DNA from: Planctomycetaceae bacterium
Lineage (GTDB): Bacteria; Planctomycetota; Phycisphaerae; Phycisphaerales; SM1A02
Reading direction: 5' to 3'
DNA: 60,070 bases
Assembly: GCA_947490615.1 (NCBI GenBank)
Contig: CANLHK010000013.1
Coordinates: forward strand, 1-60,070
Position numbers and translations under genes: made by a program
Shown here: positions 17,055 to 25,408 of the stretch, piece after piece
How positions within the stretch are numbered: position 1 is the first letter of the stretch
Layout: every line of letters starts with the position of its first letter
The notes under the pieces: model-generated
Seen by the model: the letters and a program-made list of their open reading frames with translations, nothing else
What the model was told of the DNA's origin: nothing
Database searches by the model: none

Positions 17055-18602
17055 ATGGAGGCGACGCCCCGCACGATCACGCTGGTCAACGCACGGATCT
17101 GGACAGCGGATCCCGCGCGTCCCCACGCCCACACACTCACGCTGCGCGATGGCCTCATCACCGCGATCGATGAGACTCCCACAGGCGAATGCCTCGACAT
17201 GCAGGGCCATTGGATTGGCCCTGCGTTCATTGATGCACACCTTCATCTCACGCTTGGTGCAGCGACGCTTTCGCAGTGTGATCTCACGCGCTGCGCGTCG
17301 CGTGCGGAATTCGAAGTGAGGCTTGCCAAGCACGCGCGCGCGCTCGATGCACAAGGCGAACCTGACGCGTGGCTGATCGCGTTTGGTTGGAACGAATCCG
17401 ATTGGCACGGTGAAGCGCCCACGAAGGCGTGGCTCGATGGCGTTGGCGCCCGTCCGACCGTGGCCTGGCGCATGGACCAACACGCGTGCGTCGTGAACAG
17501 CGCCGCGCTCGCGCACCTCGACACCTCACCCATCGACGGCGGCGAGATCGAACTCGAGCACGGGCTCTTTCGCGAACAAGCGGCGTGGAAGCGCGTGCTT
17601 CCCGCGATTCCCGCGCTGTCCCCCGCTGCGAAACGCGCCAATCTCGCGAGAGCCTGCCAGCACCTGCACGCGCTCGGAATCGGCAGTGTCGGCTCGATGG
17701 AGTACCTGACGGATCTCGGCGAAATCGATCTTGCGATGCGTGAAGCGCTGTCGTTGCGCGTGCACGCCACGGTGCTCGATCGAGATTGGCCGCTCGAAAC
17801 TCCACCAACGCTGCCGAAGGATTCCAGCGCGTTCTTCCGCATCGTTGGGATGAAGAGTTTCGCCGACGGCACGCTGGGTTCGCGCACCGCGTGGATGCTC
17901 GATCCCTACGCCGACAAGCCTGAAACCTGCGGGTTGGCGATGGAGCACACACTGCAGGGCAAGCTCGCAGCCTGGATGCGCGCGGTCCAAACGCTGGGAC
18001 TCTCGCCGAGTATCCACGCCATCGGCGACCACGCCGCACGCACGCTGCTCGATGCGTTGGACGCGTGTGCCGATGATCCCGCGCCGCGCTTCGAGCACGC
18101 GCAGACGCTTCATCCGCGTGACCTCCCGCGACTCGCAGGACGCTTCGCGAGCATGCAACCGCTGCACAAAGCCGACGACGCGCGACAAGCACTCGCGCGA
18201 CTTGGGGCAGAGCGACTCGAACGATTCTTCCCGTTTCGCGCGCTCGTGGCCCATGGCGCACGACTCGCCTTTGGCAGCGATTGGCCGATCGTCTCGGCTG
18301 ATCCGCTCCTTGGGATCAAGGCCGCTGTGACGGGACTCGACCTCGATGGTCGTCCCTTTGCAACGGCGCATTCGATCTCGGTGCACGATGCGCTCGTTGC
18401 CTACACGCGGACTGCTGCAGAAATGCTGCAACTTCCAAGCGGCGTGCTCGCGCAAGGGCGCGTGGCGGATCTGGTGGTCCTCGATCGTTCACCGTTTGAG
18501 GTCGACTGGTCCACGGAGACACCACGCGTGCTCGAGACCATCGTCGCTGGACGAAGCGTGCATCGATCGTGCGCTGCGAATGCCCTGCAAACGGCGGAGT
18601 AA
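17055..18602 (+). CDS. Amidohydrolase family 3 protein (YtcJ-like)
   Basis: A 515-residue metal-dependent hydrolase. The N-terminal composite beta sandwich (ITLVNARIWTADP, GLITAIDE) leads into the barrel with GPAFIDAHLHL (HxH metal site near residue 60), MKSFADGTLGSRTAWM, SIHAIGDHAAR and the final metal Asp in LAFGSDWPIVSADPL. The C-terminal strand segment GVLAQGRVADLVVLDRSPF is also typical. Family members hydrolyse N-acyl amino acids, exoenzyme substrates or unknown amides; the sequence does not fix the substrate. The gene starts 24 bases from a divergent lipoprotein gene and precedes the porin-sulfatase pair by 67 bases. Confidence 0.9.
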   Translation: MEATPRTITLVNARIWTADPARPHAHTLTLRDGLITAIDETPTGECLDMQGHWIGPAFIDAHLHLTLGAATLSQCDLTRCASRAEFEVRLAKHARALDAQGEPDAWLIAFGWNESDWHGEAPTKAWLDGVGARPTVAWRMDQHACVVNSAALAHLDTSPIDGGEIELEHGLFREQAAWKRVLPAIPALSPAAKRANLARACQHLHALGIGSVGSMEYLTDLGEIDLAMREALSLRVHATVLDRDWPLETPPTLPKDSSAFFRIVGMKSFADGTLGSRTAWMLDPYADKPETCGLAMEHTLQGKLAAWMRAVQTLGLSPSIHAIGDHAARTLLDALDACADDPAPRFEHAQTLHPRDLPRLAGRFASMQPLHKADDARQALARLGAERLERFFPFRALVAHGARLAFGSDWPIVSADPLLGIKAAVTGLDLDGRPFATAHSISVHDALVAYTRTAAEMLQLPSGVLAQGRVADLVVLDRSPFEVDWSTETPRVLETIVAGRSVHRSCAANALQTAE

Positions 18603-18669
18603 GCGCACGGTTCGATTATGGTGCGCGACTGGCACTCTCCGAGTGCCATCGACCGTTCACGCTTGAAAG

Positions 18670-20001
18670 ATGTCCATGTTCACGACTTCCGCTCTGCCCA
18701 CGCTCCTCATCGCCGCGATCGTCCCGACTGCACTCGGCCGCGCCGACGACGCGACTCCTTCGCACGGCATCGTGCCGATCCCTGAGTACACCGGTGACTT
18801 CGCAACGCGCTCCCATCTTTCGGGTGATTGGGATGGCCACCGCACCGCGCTGGCCAACAAGGGTGTGACGCTCGATCTCTCGTACACGCAACTCGTGCAA
18901 GATGTCACGAATGGCGGTGCCGAAACGGGCACGCGCTACGGCGGCAAGTTTGACACGCTGCTGAATCTCGACCTCGATCGCATGGGCGCGGTGGCAGGCG
19001 GACTCGTGACCATGCGCATCGAATCGCGCTACGGTGAATCGGCCAACGAGATCGCGGGCACGATCCTTCCAGTCTCGGACACGATGTACTTCCCGCTGAC
19101 GAGTCCGCACGATGACGCGATCGTTGCGACGGTCACCGAACTGCTCTACACCCAGTTTTTCTCGAAGGAACTCGGAGTGTTCGTCGGCAAGTTCACCATC
19201 CTTGGCGCCGACACCAACGAGTTCGCAGGCGGGCGCGGCGACACGCAGTTCCTCGGTCACCAGTTCACGAGTGCGTCGGTGACTTCGCTCTTCAACCCCT
19301 ACTCCGCACTCGGCACGGGCGCGTTCTTCATGCCGACGCCCGAGGTCACCCTTTCGAGCTCGGTCTACACCTCGACCGATTCTTCGACGAGTGCGGGCTT
19401 TGACACGCTCGACGAAGGACTCATCTGGTCGACGGCGCTCGCGTGGCAATACCGCCTCGGTGAACTTCCTGGCGGCGTGCGCGCCACCTACCAGTTCGCG
19501 TTTGATCGAAACTTCGTGGAGTTCACGGGACAGTTCATCACGCCCGACGGCGTGTCGATCCCCGTCGACGGCAGCAGTTGGTGTGCCTTCGCCAACGCGT
19601 GGCAATATCTCTGGGTGGAAGAAGCCGCGACGAAACCGATCAATGTCGCGGATGGACAAACCGACTTGCAAGGCATCGGTGTGTTCTTGCGCGGAGGTAT
19701 CGCTGATCCCGACACCAATCCGATCAAGTGGATCGTGAGTGGTGGCGTCGCTGCCAAGGGACTTCTTCCTGGCCGCGATCGCGACACCATCGGTGTTGGC
19801 TACGCGTACTCGCAAACAAGCGAGCTGCCCTTCGTGACTTCGCTCATCCTCAACGAGACAAGCAGTCGCTTCGAGGCCTACTACGACTTCGCGTTGACGC
19901 CTGCCGCGGATCTCACCTTGGATGTGCAGATCGCAGACTCGCTGCTCTCGACCAACGACACCGCGACGGTGCTCGGCGCTCGCCTCCGCCTTGAGTTCTG
20001 A
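18670..20001 (+). CDS. OprB-family carbohydrate-selective porin
   Basis: A 443-residue outer-membrane beta-barrel protein with a signal peptide (residues 1-25, TALGRADD). The OprB signature is visible early, SHLSGDWDGHRTALANKGVTLDLSYTQ, and strands of alternating aromatic residues run to a C-terminal ALTPAADLTLDVQIADSLL and terminal Phe (RLRLEF), as expected for BAM-dependent insertion. OprB porins admit sugars; planctomycete members often sit beside polysaccharide enzymes. The ATG at 18670 or the one at 18676 (with GAAAG at a six-base gap) may be used. A sulfatase gene starts 12 bases after its stop. Confidence 0.9.
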   Translation: MSMFTTSALPTLLIAAIVPTALGRADDATPSHGIVPIPEYTGDFATRSHLSGDWDGHRTALANKGVTLDLSYTQLVQDVTNGGAETGTRYGGKFDTLLNLDLDRMGAVAGGLVTMRIESRYGESANEIAGTILPVSDTMYFPLTSPHDDAIVATVTELLYTQFFSKELGVFVGKFTILGADTNEFAGGRGDTQFLGHQFTSASVTSLFNPYSALGTGAFFMPTPEVTLSSSVYTSTDSSTSAGFDTLDEGLIWSTALAWQYRLGELPGGVRATYQFAFDRNFVEFTGQFITPDGVSIPVDGSSWCAFANAWQYLWVEEAATKPINVADGQTDLQGIGVFLRGGIADPDTNPIKWIVSGGVAAKGLLPGRDRDTIGVGYAYSQTSELPFVTSLILNETSSRFEAYYDFALTPAADLTLDVQIADSLLSTNDTATVLGARLRLEF

Positions 20002-20013
20002 TTGGAATCAACC

Positions 20014-21624
20014 ATGCATCCACAGCAGACCACTTCCGCCCTCACCGCCTGCGCGCTTGCGCTTCTCGTGGCCACGCAGTTGTTCCCTTCGACGGCACAC
20101 GCGCAGAGTTCCGTGCTCAGTAAGGCCACGCGGACTTCGCCGAGTTCTGAACCCGCAGTGTTGCAACCCGCGCAAGAAGCGGCCGCCACTGCAGAACTCG
20201 CTGCGCTTGCGACCAAGTTTGGCAAGAAGCCCAACATCGTCTGGCTCCTTGTGGATGACATGGGCTTTGGTGATCCTGGCTGTTACGGCGGCGGCATCGC
20301 GGTTGGCGCTGCGACTCCCAACATGGATCGCCTCGCGCGTGCGGGACTGCGCCTCACTTCCTGCTACTCACAACCGACCTGCACACCGACGCGCTCAGCG
20401 ATTCTCACGGGTCGTCTCCCTGTGCGCACGGGCCTCACTCGACCGATTCTCGCGGGCGACAAGCTCGCGGTGAATCCATGGGCCGATGAACTCTCCCTGC
20501 CGACGCTGCTTGGAAAAGCTGGCTATGCGACGGTCTTGAGTGGCAAGTGGCATGTCGGCGAAGCCGTCGGCATGCGCCCGCAGGACATTGGCTTTGACGA
20601 GTTCTACGGCTTCTATCCCGCGCAAAAGGAACTCACACAACATGTCGACAAGCGGCGCTATCCCGATCTCGTGCTCAATCCCGAGCGGTTGGCAATGCTT
20701 GATCGCACCGGTGGCAGTGAAGCGCTCGTGCACGGATTCAAGGGCGGCGCCACAACGGACATCATGGAGATCGACAGCACCGACGACATGGCCGAAGCCG
20801 ATGGGATGCTGAAGGAGTTCACCGTCAAGAAGATCGCCGAACTCGCCAAGGCAGGCAAGCCGTTCTTCCTTGAGCATGCCTTCATGAAGGTGCACGCCGA
20901 CAACTTCGCATCCAAGGCCTTCGAAGGCAAGAGCGCGAGCAAGTACCCGTACAAGGACGCGGTCGTCGAAGTCGATGCCTACATCGGTGAGATCGTCGCT
21001 GCCATCGAGAAGGCTGGCGTCCTCGACAACACCTTCATCTTCCTCACCAGCGACAATGGTCCGCAGCGTGACTCATGGCCTGACACGGGCTACACGCCGT
21101 TTCGCGGCGCCAAAGGTTCCGCGTGGGAAGGCGGCGTGCGCGTTCCTGGCATTGCCTACTGGCGCGGCGTCATCACGGCAGGTCGCGAGAGTGATGAGCT
21201 CTTCGACTTGATGGATCTCTTCAACACCTCACTGGCGCTGGCGGGCGCCACCGCGTCGATCCCCACCGATCGCTACATCGACGGCATCGACCAGACCTCG
21301 TTCCTGATCGCCGACGAGGGCCATTCGCGCCGCGAAAAGGTCTACATCTGGAATGTCGCCGACTTCATCGCGATGCGGATGTACGAGTACAAGCTGTACA
21401 TGAAGATCATCACCACCGACGCGCAGTGGCTCGACATCGACGCCACGACAGAGCACGACACGGGGCTCTCGCCGTGGCTGTTCAACCTCTACATCGATCC
21501 GAAAGAGGAGTATCCCGTGGGTCATCGCATGAACGCGTGGCTCGCATCGATGGGCGCCGAAGTGAACGGACACCGCGCGACCTTCAAGCAGTATCCCCCG
21601 AAGAACATCGGGCTGGGCAACTGA
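20014..21624 (+). CDS. Exported arylsulfatase (type I, formylglycine-dependent)
   Basis: A 536-residue secreted sulfatase. A signal peptide (to about residue 31, TAHAQ) is followed by a low-complexity linker and then the catalytic fold: KKPNIVWLLVDDMGFGDPGCYGG carries the calcium-binding Asp pair, and CTPTRSAILTGR holds the formylglycine-forming Cys123 (CxPxR). SGKWHVGE and FLTSDNGPQ supply further active-site residues. It removes sulfate from sulfated sugars or small esters after maturation by a formylglycine-generating enzyme, which is not in this window. The start at 20014 has TTGGA eight bases upstream. It forms a two-gene operon with the OprB porin, which suggests uptake of the desulfated sugar product. 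Confidence 0.92.
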   Translation: MHPQQTTSALTACALALLVATQLFPSTAHAQSSVLSKATRTSPSSEPAVLQPAQEAAATAELAALATKFGKKPNIVWLLVDDMGFGDPGCYGGGIAVGAATPNMDRLARAGLRLTSCYSQPTCTPTRSAILTGRLPVRTGLTRPILAGDKLAVNPWADELSLPTLLGKAGYATVLSGKWHVGEAVGMRPQDIGFDEFYGFYPAQKELTQHVDKRRYPDLVLNPERLAMLDRTGGSEALVHGFKGGATTDIMEIDSTDDMAEADGMLKEFTVKKIAELAKAGKPFFLEHAFMKVHADNFASKAFEGKSASKYPYKDAVVEVDAYIGEIVAAIEKAGVLDNTFIFLTSDNGPQRDSWPDTGYTPFRGAKGSAWEGGVRVPGIAYWRGVITAGRESDELFDLMDLFNTSLALAGATASIPTDRYIDGIDQTSFLIADEGHSRREKVYIWNVADFIAMRMYEYKLYMKIITTDAQWLDIDATTEHDTGLSPWLFNLYIDPKEEYPVGHRMNAWLASMGAEVNGHRATFKQYPPKNIGLGN

Positions 21625-21652
21625 CGCGAGGCGCGTCTATCCTGCGCGACGC

Positions 21653-22348
21653 ATGGACATCGGCATCTTCGGTATCTACAACGACCTCGGCCCTGTGGCG
21701 GCTGGTGCGTTTCTCTTCTGGGGGATCTTCTCGATCACGCTGCACGAGCTCGCGCACGGTTGGGCTGCGCTCTCGCAAGGTGACGACACGCCGCGGATCT
21801 ACGGACGACTCACGATGAACCCCGTGGTCCACATGGGTTGGATGTCGCTCACGCTGCTCGTCGTCACGGGAATCGCGTGGGGCATGATGCCGACCGATCC
21901 AGGAAAGTATCGCTGGGGTCGTCGCGGCCGCATCGTCGTGTCGGGCGCTGGTCCGATGATGAATGTGTTGCTCTGGGCGCTCTGTTGGGGAGGATTGGGC
22001 CTGGTGCTCGCTCCGTACCTTGACGACGCGAGCGGCGTCGTAGGAGCGTTTCGCAGATTGCCCGACGGGAACGCGCGGCAGTTGGCGATCTTCCTCTTCA
22101 TCGGTGGCAACCTCAACGGCATGCTCGCGCTGTTCAACATGCTGCCGCTGCCGCCCTTTGATGGCGCAAGCGTGTTGGCGGGCTTCTCGCGCACCTACTA
22201 CCGATGGATGCACAATCCGCAGATCGCCAATGCGGGCGTCTTCATCGTGATCGTCGCCATGGTGAGCGGCGTGGGTGGAGTGCTGGCGGAGTTCGCGAGT
22301 TCCGTCGGGCTTCACCTCTCAGCTTGGACCGCGCAGCTCCCCCGCTGA
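21653..22348 (+). CDS. Site-2 protease family (M50) intramembrane metalloprotease
   Basis: A 231-residue membrane protein with HELAH at residues 31-35 inside the first span and the second metal motif NMLPLPPFDG (Asn162, Asp170) in a later span, the zinc site of the M50 family. Hydrophobic segments lie near 15-38, 62-79, 93-122, 143-166 and 192-216. No PDZ domain is present, so it is the compact SREBP-type form often seen as a housekeeping membrane protein of unknown substrate. TATCCT lies nine bases before the ATG with no ribosome binding site, so translation may be leaderless. Confidence 0.88.
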   Translation: MDIGIFGIYNDLGPVAAGAFLFWGIFSITLHELAHGWAALSQGDDTPRIYGRLTMNPVVHMGWMSLTLLVVTGIAWGMMPTDPGKYRWGRRGRIVVSGAGPMMNVLLWALCWGGLGLVLAPYLDDASGVVGAFRRLPDGNARQLAIFLFIGGNLNGMLALFNMLPLPPFDGASVLAGFSRTYYRWMHNPQIANAGVFIVIVAMVSGVGGVLAEFASSVGLHLSAWTAQLPR

Positions 22349-22385
22349 GCCGGTTATCACACTGATTCACTGCAGCGCCAGCGCG

Positions 22386-22414
22386 TTGCGTCGCCCGCGG
22401 CTTTCCTCTACCTT
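22386..22414 (+). promoter_or_regulatory. Candidate promoter of rpsP-trmD-rplS
   Basis: TTGCGT (22386-22391) and TACCTT (22409-22414) are separated by 17 bases. Transcription from about 22421 would give a leader of roughly 125 bases before rpsP. Confidence 0.5.
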
Positions 22415-22492
22415 TCCCAACTCGCATCCGCGAACTGAAGGCGCAGCGCACGGCGGTCACTCCCGCTCCACACTGCGTCAGAGTCCTGATGA

Positions 22493-22510
22493 GTCCGTCA
22501 TGAGACGGAC
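22493..22510 (+). other. Stem-loop in the rpsP leader
   Basis: GTCCGTC (22493-22499) pairs perfectly with GACGGAC (22504-22510) across an ATGA tetraloop, 35 bases before the rpsP ATG. Its place in a ribosomal-protein leader makes an autoregulatory site possible, but no known S16 operator is recognisable. Confidence 0.5.
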
Positions 22511-22545
22511 GGGACCGAGGTTCGCCTTTCCGAAAGACTGACCAC

Positions 22546-22809
22546 ATGGTCGTTCTGCGCATGAAGCGAATGGGTCGCACCCATTCCCCGTTCTACCGTC
22601 TGTCCGCTATGGACAAGCGCAATCCCCGCGACGGTGCCGTGATCGAAAACCTTGGCTGGTACAGCCCAACCGCGAAGGCGGGCGAGCAATACCAATTCCA
22701 TGTTGAGCGCGTGAAGCACTGGCTCTCCGTTGGCGCGCAGCCCTCGGAAACCGCTGCGAACTTGCTCAAGAAGGTTGGCATCGATCCGACTCCAGGCAAG
22801 AAGGGCTAA
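22546..22809 (+). CDS. rpsP: 30S ribosomal protein S16
   Basis: An 87-residue protein with the S16 sequence throughout: MVVLRMKRMGRTHSPFYRL, then DKRNPRDGAVIENLGWYSP and the helix VERVKHWLSVGAQPSETAANLLKKVGI. Length and motifs are normal. It heads the conserved rpsP-trmD-rplS group; the usual second gene, rimM, is missing, as only 79 bases separate rpsP from trmD. The leader carries a stem-loop at 22493-22510. Confidence 0.97.
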   Translation: MVVLRMKRMGRTHSPFYRLSAMDKRNPRDGAVIENLGWYSPTAKAGEQYQFHVERVKHWLSVGAQPSETAANLLKKVGIDPTPGKKG

Positions 22810-22888
22810 TCGAACCGAGTTGTGAAAAACGCTGTCGGCATTGCTGACGGCGCTGCGGGTCGATGGCTTGGCGACGCGCGTGGGCACC

Positions 22889-23740
22889 ATGCGAATCGAT
22901 GTGCTGACCATCTTCCCTGATCTCTTCACGGGTTTTCTCGCCACGAGCATTCCCGCGAACGCGATCGAGTCGGGCGCACTGTCCTGCCATGTGCATGACA
23001 TCCGCGCCTACGCAGCGAACCGTCATCGCAAGACGGACGACAGACCGTTTGGTGGAGGTCCAGGCATGGTCATGATGTGCCAGCCCATCTTCGACGCCGT
23101 CAAGGCAGCAGAGTCGCAGGACACTGCTGCTGAGACTGCTGCGCCACTGCGCGTGCTGCTCACGCCGCAAGGCGAGCGGCTCACGCAGTCGCGCGTCGAA
23201 TGGTTGGCCGCACAACCACGCCTGCTTCTCCTTTGTGGTCATTACGAAGGCATCGACGAGCGCGTGGTCGAGGAGCTCAATCCCCTCGAACTCTCGCTTG
23301 GCGACTATGTCCTCTCGGGAGGCGAACTCGGCGCGATGGTTCTCATCGACGCCGTGGCGCGCCTGCAGTCAGGAGTCCTCGGTCACGAGGATTCCGCTGC
23401 GGAGGATTCGTTCAGTGTGCGCACTCCTGATGGCGCGCATCTCCTTGATTGTCCGCACTACACCCGTCCTCGCGAGTGGAACGGGAGGGAAGTGCCGGAC
23501 ATCCTGCTCTCGGGCGACCATGAAGCGGTCGACCGTTGGCGGGATGCGCAGCGACTCGAGCGGACGCGCACGCGCCGCCCTGATTTGCTGCAGAACTCTC
23601 CACTCGCTCATCCGCAACCCCTGCCGTCGGCCAACACACACAAGTCCGCTCGGCAAGTTGCTCGCACCACTCGGTCAGGCGCGTCATCCAACGGCGACGC
23701 TCCACTGCACGGTCACACCGCGCCTGAAGGCGCCAAGTAA
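22889..23740 (+). CDS. trmD: tRNA (guanine37-N1)-methyltransferase TrmD
   Basis: A 283-residue SPOUT methyltransferase that methylates G37 of tRNAs and so prevents +1 frameshifting. MRIDVLTIFPDLFTGF, DDRPFGGGPGMVMMCQP, the knot loops LLLCGHYEGIDERV and LGDYVLSGGELGAMVLIDAV, and the DCPHYTRP segment are all present. After the normal end (RTRTRRPDLL) a tail of about 45 Ser/Ala/His-rich residues is unusual. The ATG at 22889 starts the family sequence; upstream in-frame codons do not match it. Its stop is nine bases from rplS. Confidence 0.95.
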   Translation: MRIDVLTIFPDLFTGFLATSIPANAIESGALSCHVHDIRAYAANRHRKTDDRPFGGGPGMVMMCQPIFDAVKAAESQDTAAETAAPLRVLLTPQGERLTQSRVEWLAAQPRLLLLCGHYEGIDERVVEELNPLELSLGDYVLSGGELGAMVLIDAVARLQSGVLGHEDSAAEDSFSVRTPDGAHLLDCPHYTRPREWNGREVPDILLSGDHEAVDRWRDAQRLERTRTRRPDLLQNSPLAHPQPLPSANTHKSARQVARTTRSGASSNGDAPLHGHTAPEGAK

Positions 23741-23749
23741 GGAATCTCT

Positions 23750-24136
23750 ATGGCCCGTTTGAATCGCACACAGATCATGGAAGGCGTCGTTGCCTCCCAG
23801 ATGAAGCCCGCCAACGAACTGCCGAAGCTCAGCGTCGGCGACACCATCGATGTCCACTACAAGATCGTCGAAGGTGACAAGGAGCGCATCCAGGTCTTCC
23901 AAGGCGTGTTGCTCGCCGACACTGGTCGCGGCATTCACCGCATGATCACCGTTCGTCGCATTGTCGCCAACGAAGGTGTCGAGCGTTCGTTCCCCTTCAA
24001 TTCGCCGCGTATCGCCAAGATCGATGTGCTGCGCCGCGGCGACGCTCGCCGCGCCAAGCTCTACTTCCTCCGCGATCGGTTCGGCAAGAGCCGCCGTCTG
24101 CGCGATCGTCGTCGTGGCCTCAAGCACGTCAGCTGA
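23750..24136 (+). CDS. rplS: 50S ribosomal protein L19
   Basis: A 128-residue L19: the SH3-like barrel LSVGDTIDVHYKIVEGDKER, QVFQGVLLADTGRGIHRMITVRRI and VERSFPFNSPRIAKIDVLRRG, then YFLRDRFGKSRRLRDR. It contacts the 30S subunit at an intersubunit bridge. The final gene of the operon, with an AAGGA-type ribosome binding site and a strong terminator 25 bases downstream. Confidence 0.97.
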   Translation: MARLNRTQIMEGVVASQMKPANELPKLSVGDTIDVHYKIVEGDKERIQVFQGVLLADTGRGIHRMITVRRIVANEGVERSFPFNSPRIAKIDVLRRGDARRAKLYFLRDRFGKSRRLRDRRRGLKHVS

Positions 24137-24160
24137 GACCGCAGGTTTCATCGTCTTCCC

Positions 24161-24191
24161 ACAGGCCGCCGCAAGGCGGCCTGTTTCATTT
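24161..24191 (+). terminator. Intrinsic terminator after rplS
   Basis: ACAGGCCGCC (24161-24170) and GGCGGCCTGT (24175-24184) form a perfect 10-bp stem around a GCAA tetraloop, followed by TTCATTT. Confidence 0.85.
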
Positions 24192-24193
24192 CC

Positions 24194-24199
24194 TACAAT
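24194..24199 (+). promoter_or_regulatory. -10 hexamer of a probably leaderless queD transcript
   Basis: TACAAT ends seven bases before the queD ATG and lies directly behind the rplS terminator. No -35 match and no ribosome binding site are seen, so transcription would start at or next to the start codon. Confidence 0.45.
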
Positions 24200-24206
24200 C
24201 CGCGCC

Positions 24207-24569
24207 ATGCAGGTTCGACTCGCCAAGAGTTTCAGCTTTGAAGCAGCGCACTATCTGCCGTGCTTTCCTGACGGACACAAGTGCCGTCGCATGCATGGTC
24301 ACTCGTTTCGTATCGAGGTCGTCGTCGAAGGCGAGATGGATGAAGCGAAGGGCTACCTCGTTGATTACGGCGACATCAAGAAGGCGATCTCACCCGTCTA
24401 TGACGCGCTCGATCACCGCTGCCTCAACGAGATCGCTGGCCTCACCAACCCCACCGCCGAGATGCTCGCCAAGTGGATCTGGGATCGATTGAAGCCCACC
24501 CTGCCTCTGCTTTCGCAGGTCATCGTCTTTGAGACCTGCACCAGCCGCTGCGTCTATGAGGGCCGCTGA
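24207..24569 (+). CDS. queD: 6-carboxy-5,6,7,8-tetrahydropterin synthase (QueD)
   Basis: A 120-residue enzyme of the 6-pyruvoyltetrahydropterin synthase fold, converting dihydroneopterin triphosphate to carboxytetrahydropterin in queuosine synthesis. Zinc ligands are His15 (FEAAHYL) and the HGHSF pair at about 30-32; Cys26 (HKCRRMHGH) is the catalytic Cys, and LDHRCLNE and FETCTSRCVY complete the site. Length is normal. It overlaps the following unknown gene by 14 bases. Other queuosine genes (queC, queE, queF, tgt) are not in the window. Confidence 0.94.
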   Translation: MQVRLAKSFSFEAAHYLPCFPDGHKCRRMHGHSFRIEVVVEGEMDEAKGYLVDYGDIKKAISPVYDALDHRCLNEIAGLTNPTAEMLAKWIWDRLKPTLPLLSQVIVFETCTSRCVYEGR

Positions 24570-25275
24570 ATTGCGTCCTGTGCATGTGCTCCACGACGCC
24601 GCGGTGTTGGCGCGCCTGCTTGGTGTCGAGACGCCGTGCTGCGCGCAGCTTGCCATGTCGACGGCGGGGCAGCCCGTTGCGTGGGGAGCGTTCGTCGAAG
24701 GCAATCCGCTCTCGGGTGGTTGGATCGTCGATGTCGAATCGCCCTCACGACGCACCGTGTCGTGGAGCGGAACGCTCGCGGCGGAACTCTTTGGCGATGA
24801 GCCGCGCACTTGGATGAGGTCGGGACAGGATTGCTTTCGCGACTTCCTCGATGAGGTGAGCCCCGCGCTCCACCGACACCAACGCACCGTCTGCTTTCGA
24901 CCACACCACCGCCATGTCTTAGGCGATGTGCACAGCGCGGTGAAACTGCTGCGCGATCGCGCTGGTGAGCCCTTCGAAGTCTTGCTCTCACCGAGCGACT
25001 TGCTGGCTCCCTCGATGCTGCCGCGTCTTGAAGAACACCTCGCGCGCATGTTCACGCACCTTGGACCAGTCGCTGCGGCGATCATGATCTCTGATGTCGC
25101 GCTGCCCGACGATTCTGCCGAGGAAACCGGCTTGCTCGCACCCTGTCCCTTGGGCCAAGGTGTGCTCGGCACGCCGCTTCTCGCACGGCTCCTGCATGAG
25201 TGCGTCCCTGTGACAACCCCGGTGATTCTGCTGCCGCAAGGCCTCGATGCGCAGCGCGCGGTGCTTGCTCTGTAG
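24556..25275 (+). CDS. Conserved-looking protein of unknown function, overlapping queD
   Basis: A 239-residue soluble protein that I do not recognise. It begins MRAAELRPVHVLHDAAVLARLLG inside the 3' end of queD (14-base overlap), which implies co-translation. Visible features are a His-rich stretch FRPHHRHVLGDVHSAVKLL near residue 125, a patterned alternation of predicted strands and helices (VAAAIMISDVALPD, VPVTTPVILLPQGL), and LDAQRAVL at the end. The second half hints at a TIM-barrel such as a sugar isomerase, but no catalytic motif is clear, so this is only a guess. The link to queD could mean a role in deazapurine metabolism or may be incidental. Confidence 0.7.
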   Translation: MRAAELRPVHVLHDAAVLARLLGVETPCCAQLAMSTAGQPVAWGAFVEGNPLSGGWIVDVESPSRRTVSWSGTLAAELFGDEPRTWMRSGQDCFRDFLDEVSPALHRHQRTVCFRPHHRHVLGDVHSAVKLLRDRAGEPFEVLLSPSDLLAPSMLPRLEEHLARMFTHLGPVAAAIMISDVALPDDSAEETGLLAPCPLGQGVLGTPLLARLLHECVPVTTPVILLPQGLDAQRAVLAL

Positions 25276-25408
25276 GCTCGCAGCGCGTGGTTTGTAGGAG
25301 TCGTCCCGATGAGGTCGGCCGCCGATTCCGAATGTTCGGTTTGCGCGAGGCCGCGGAAGAGGTAGACTTTTCAGGTCTGCGGAACGGAATCCGCGACATG
25401 GAGTGTCG

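Noticed and set aside
22486-22543. CTGATGAG followed by a stem and later CGAAAG, resembling a hammerhead ribozyme core
   Set aside because: After the stem (22493-22510) the next bases are GGGACC, not GAAA; the GAAA lies 20 bases further on and no closing stem III/I can be drawn. A seven-base match is expected several times by chance in 120 kb of both strands.
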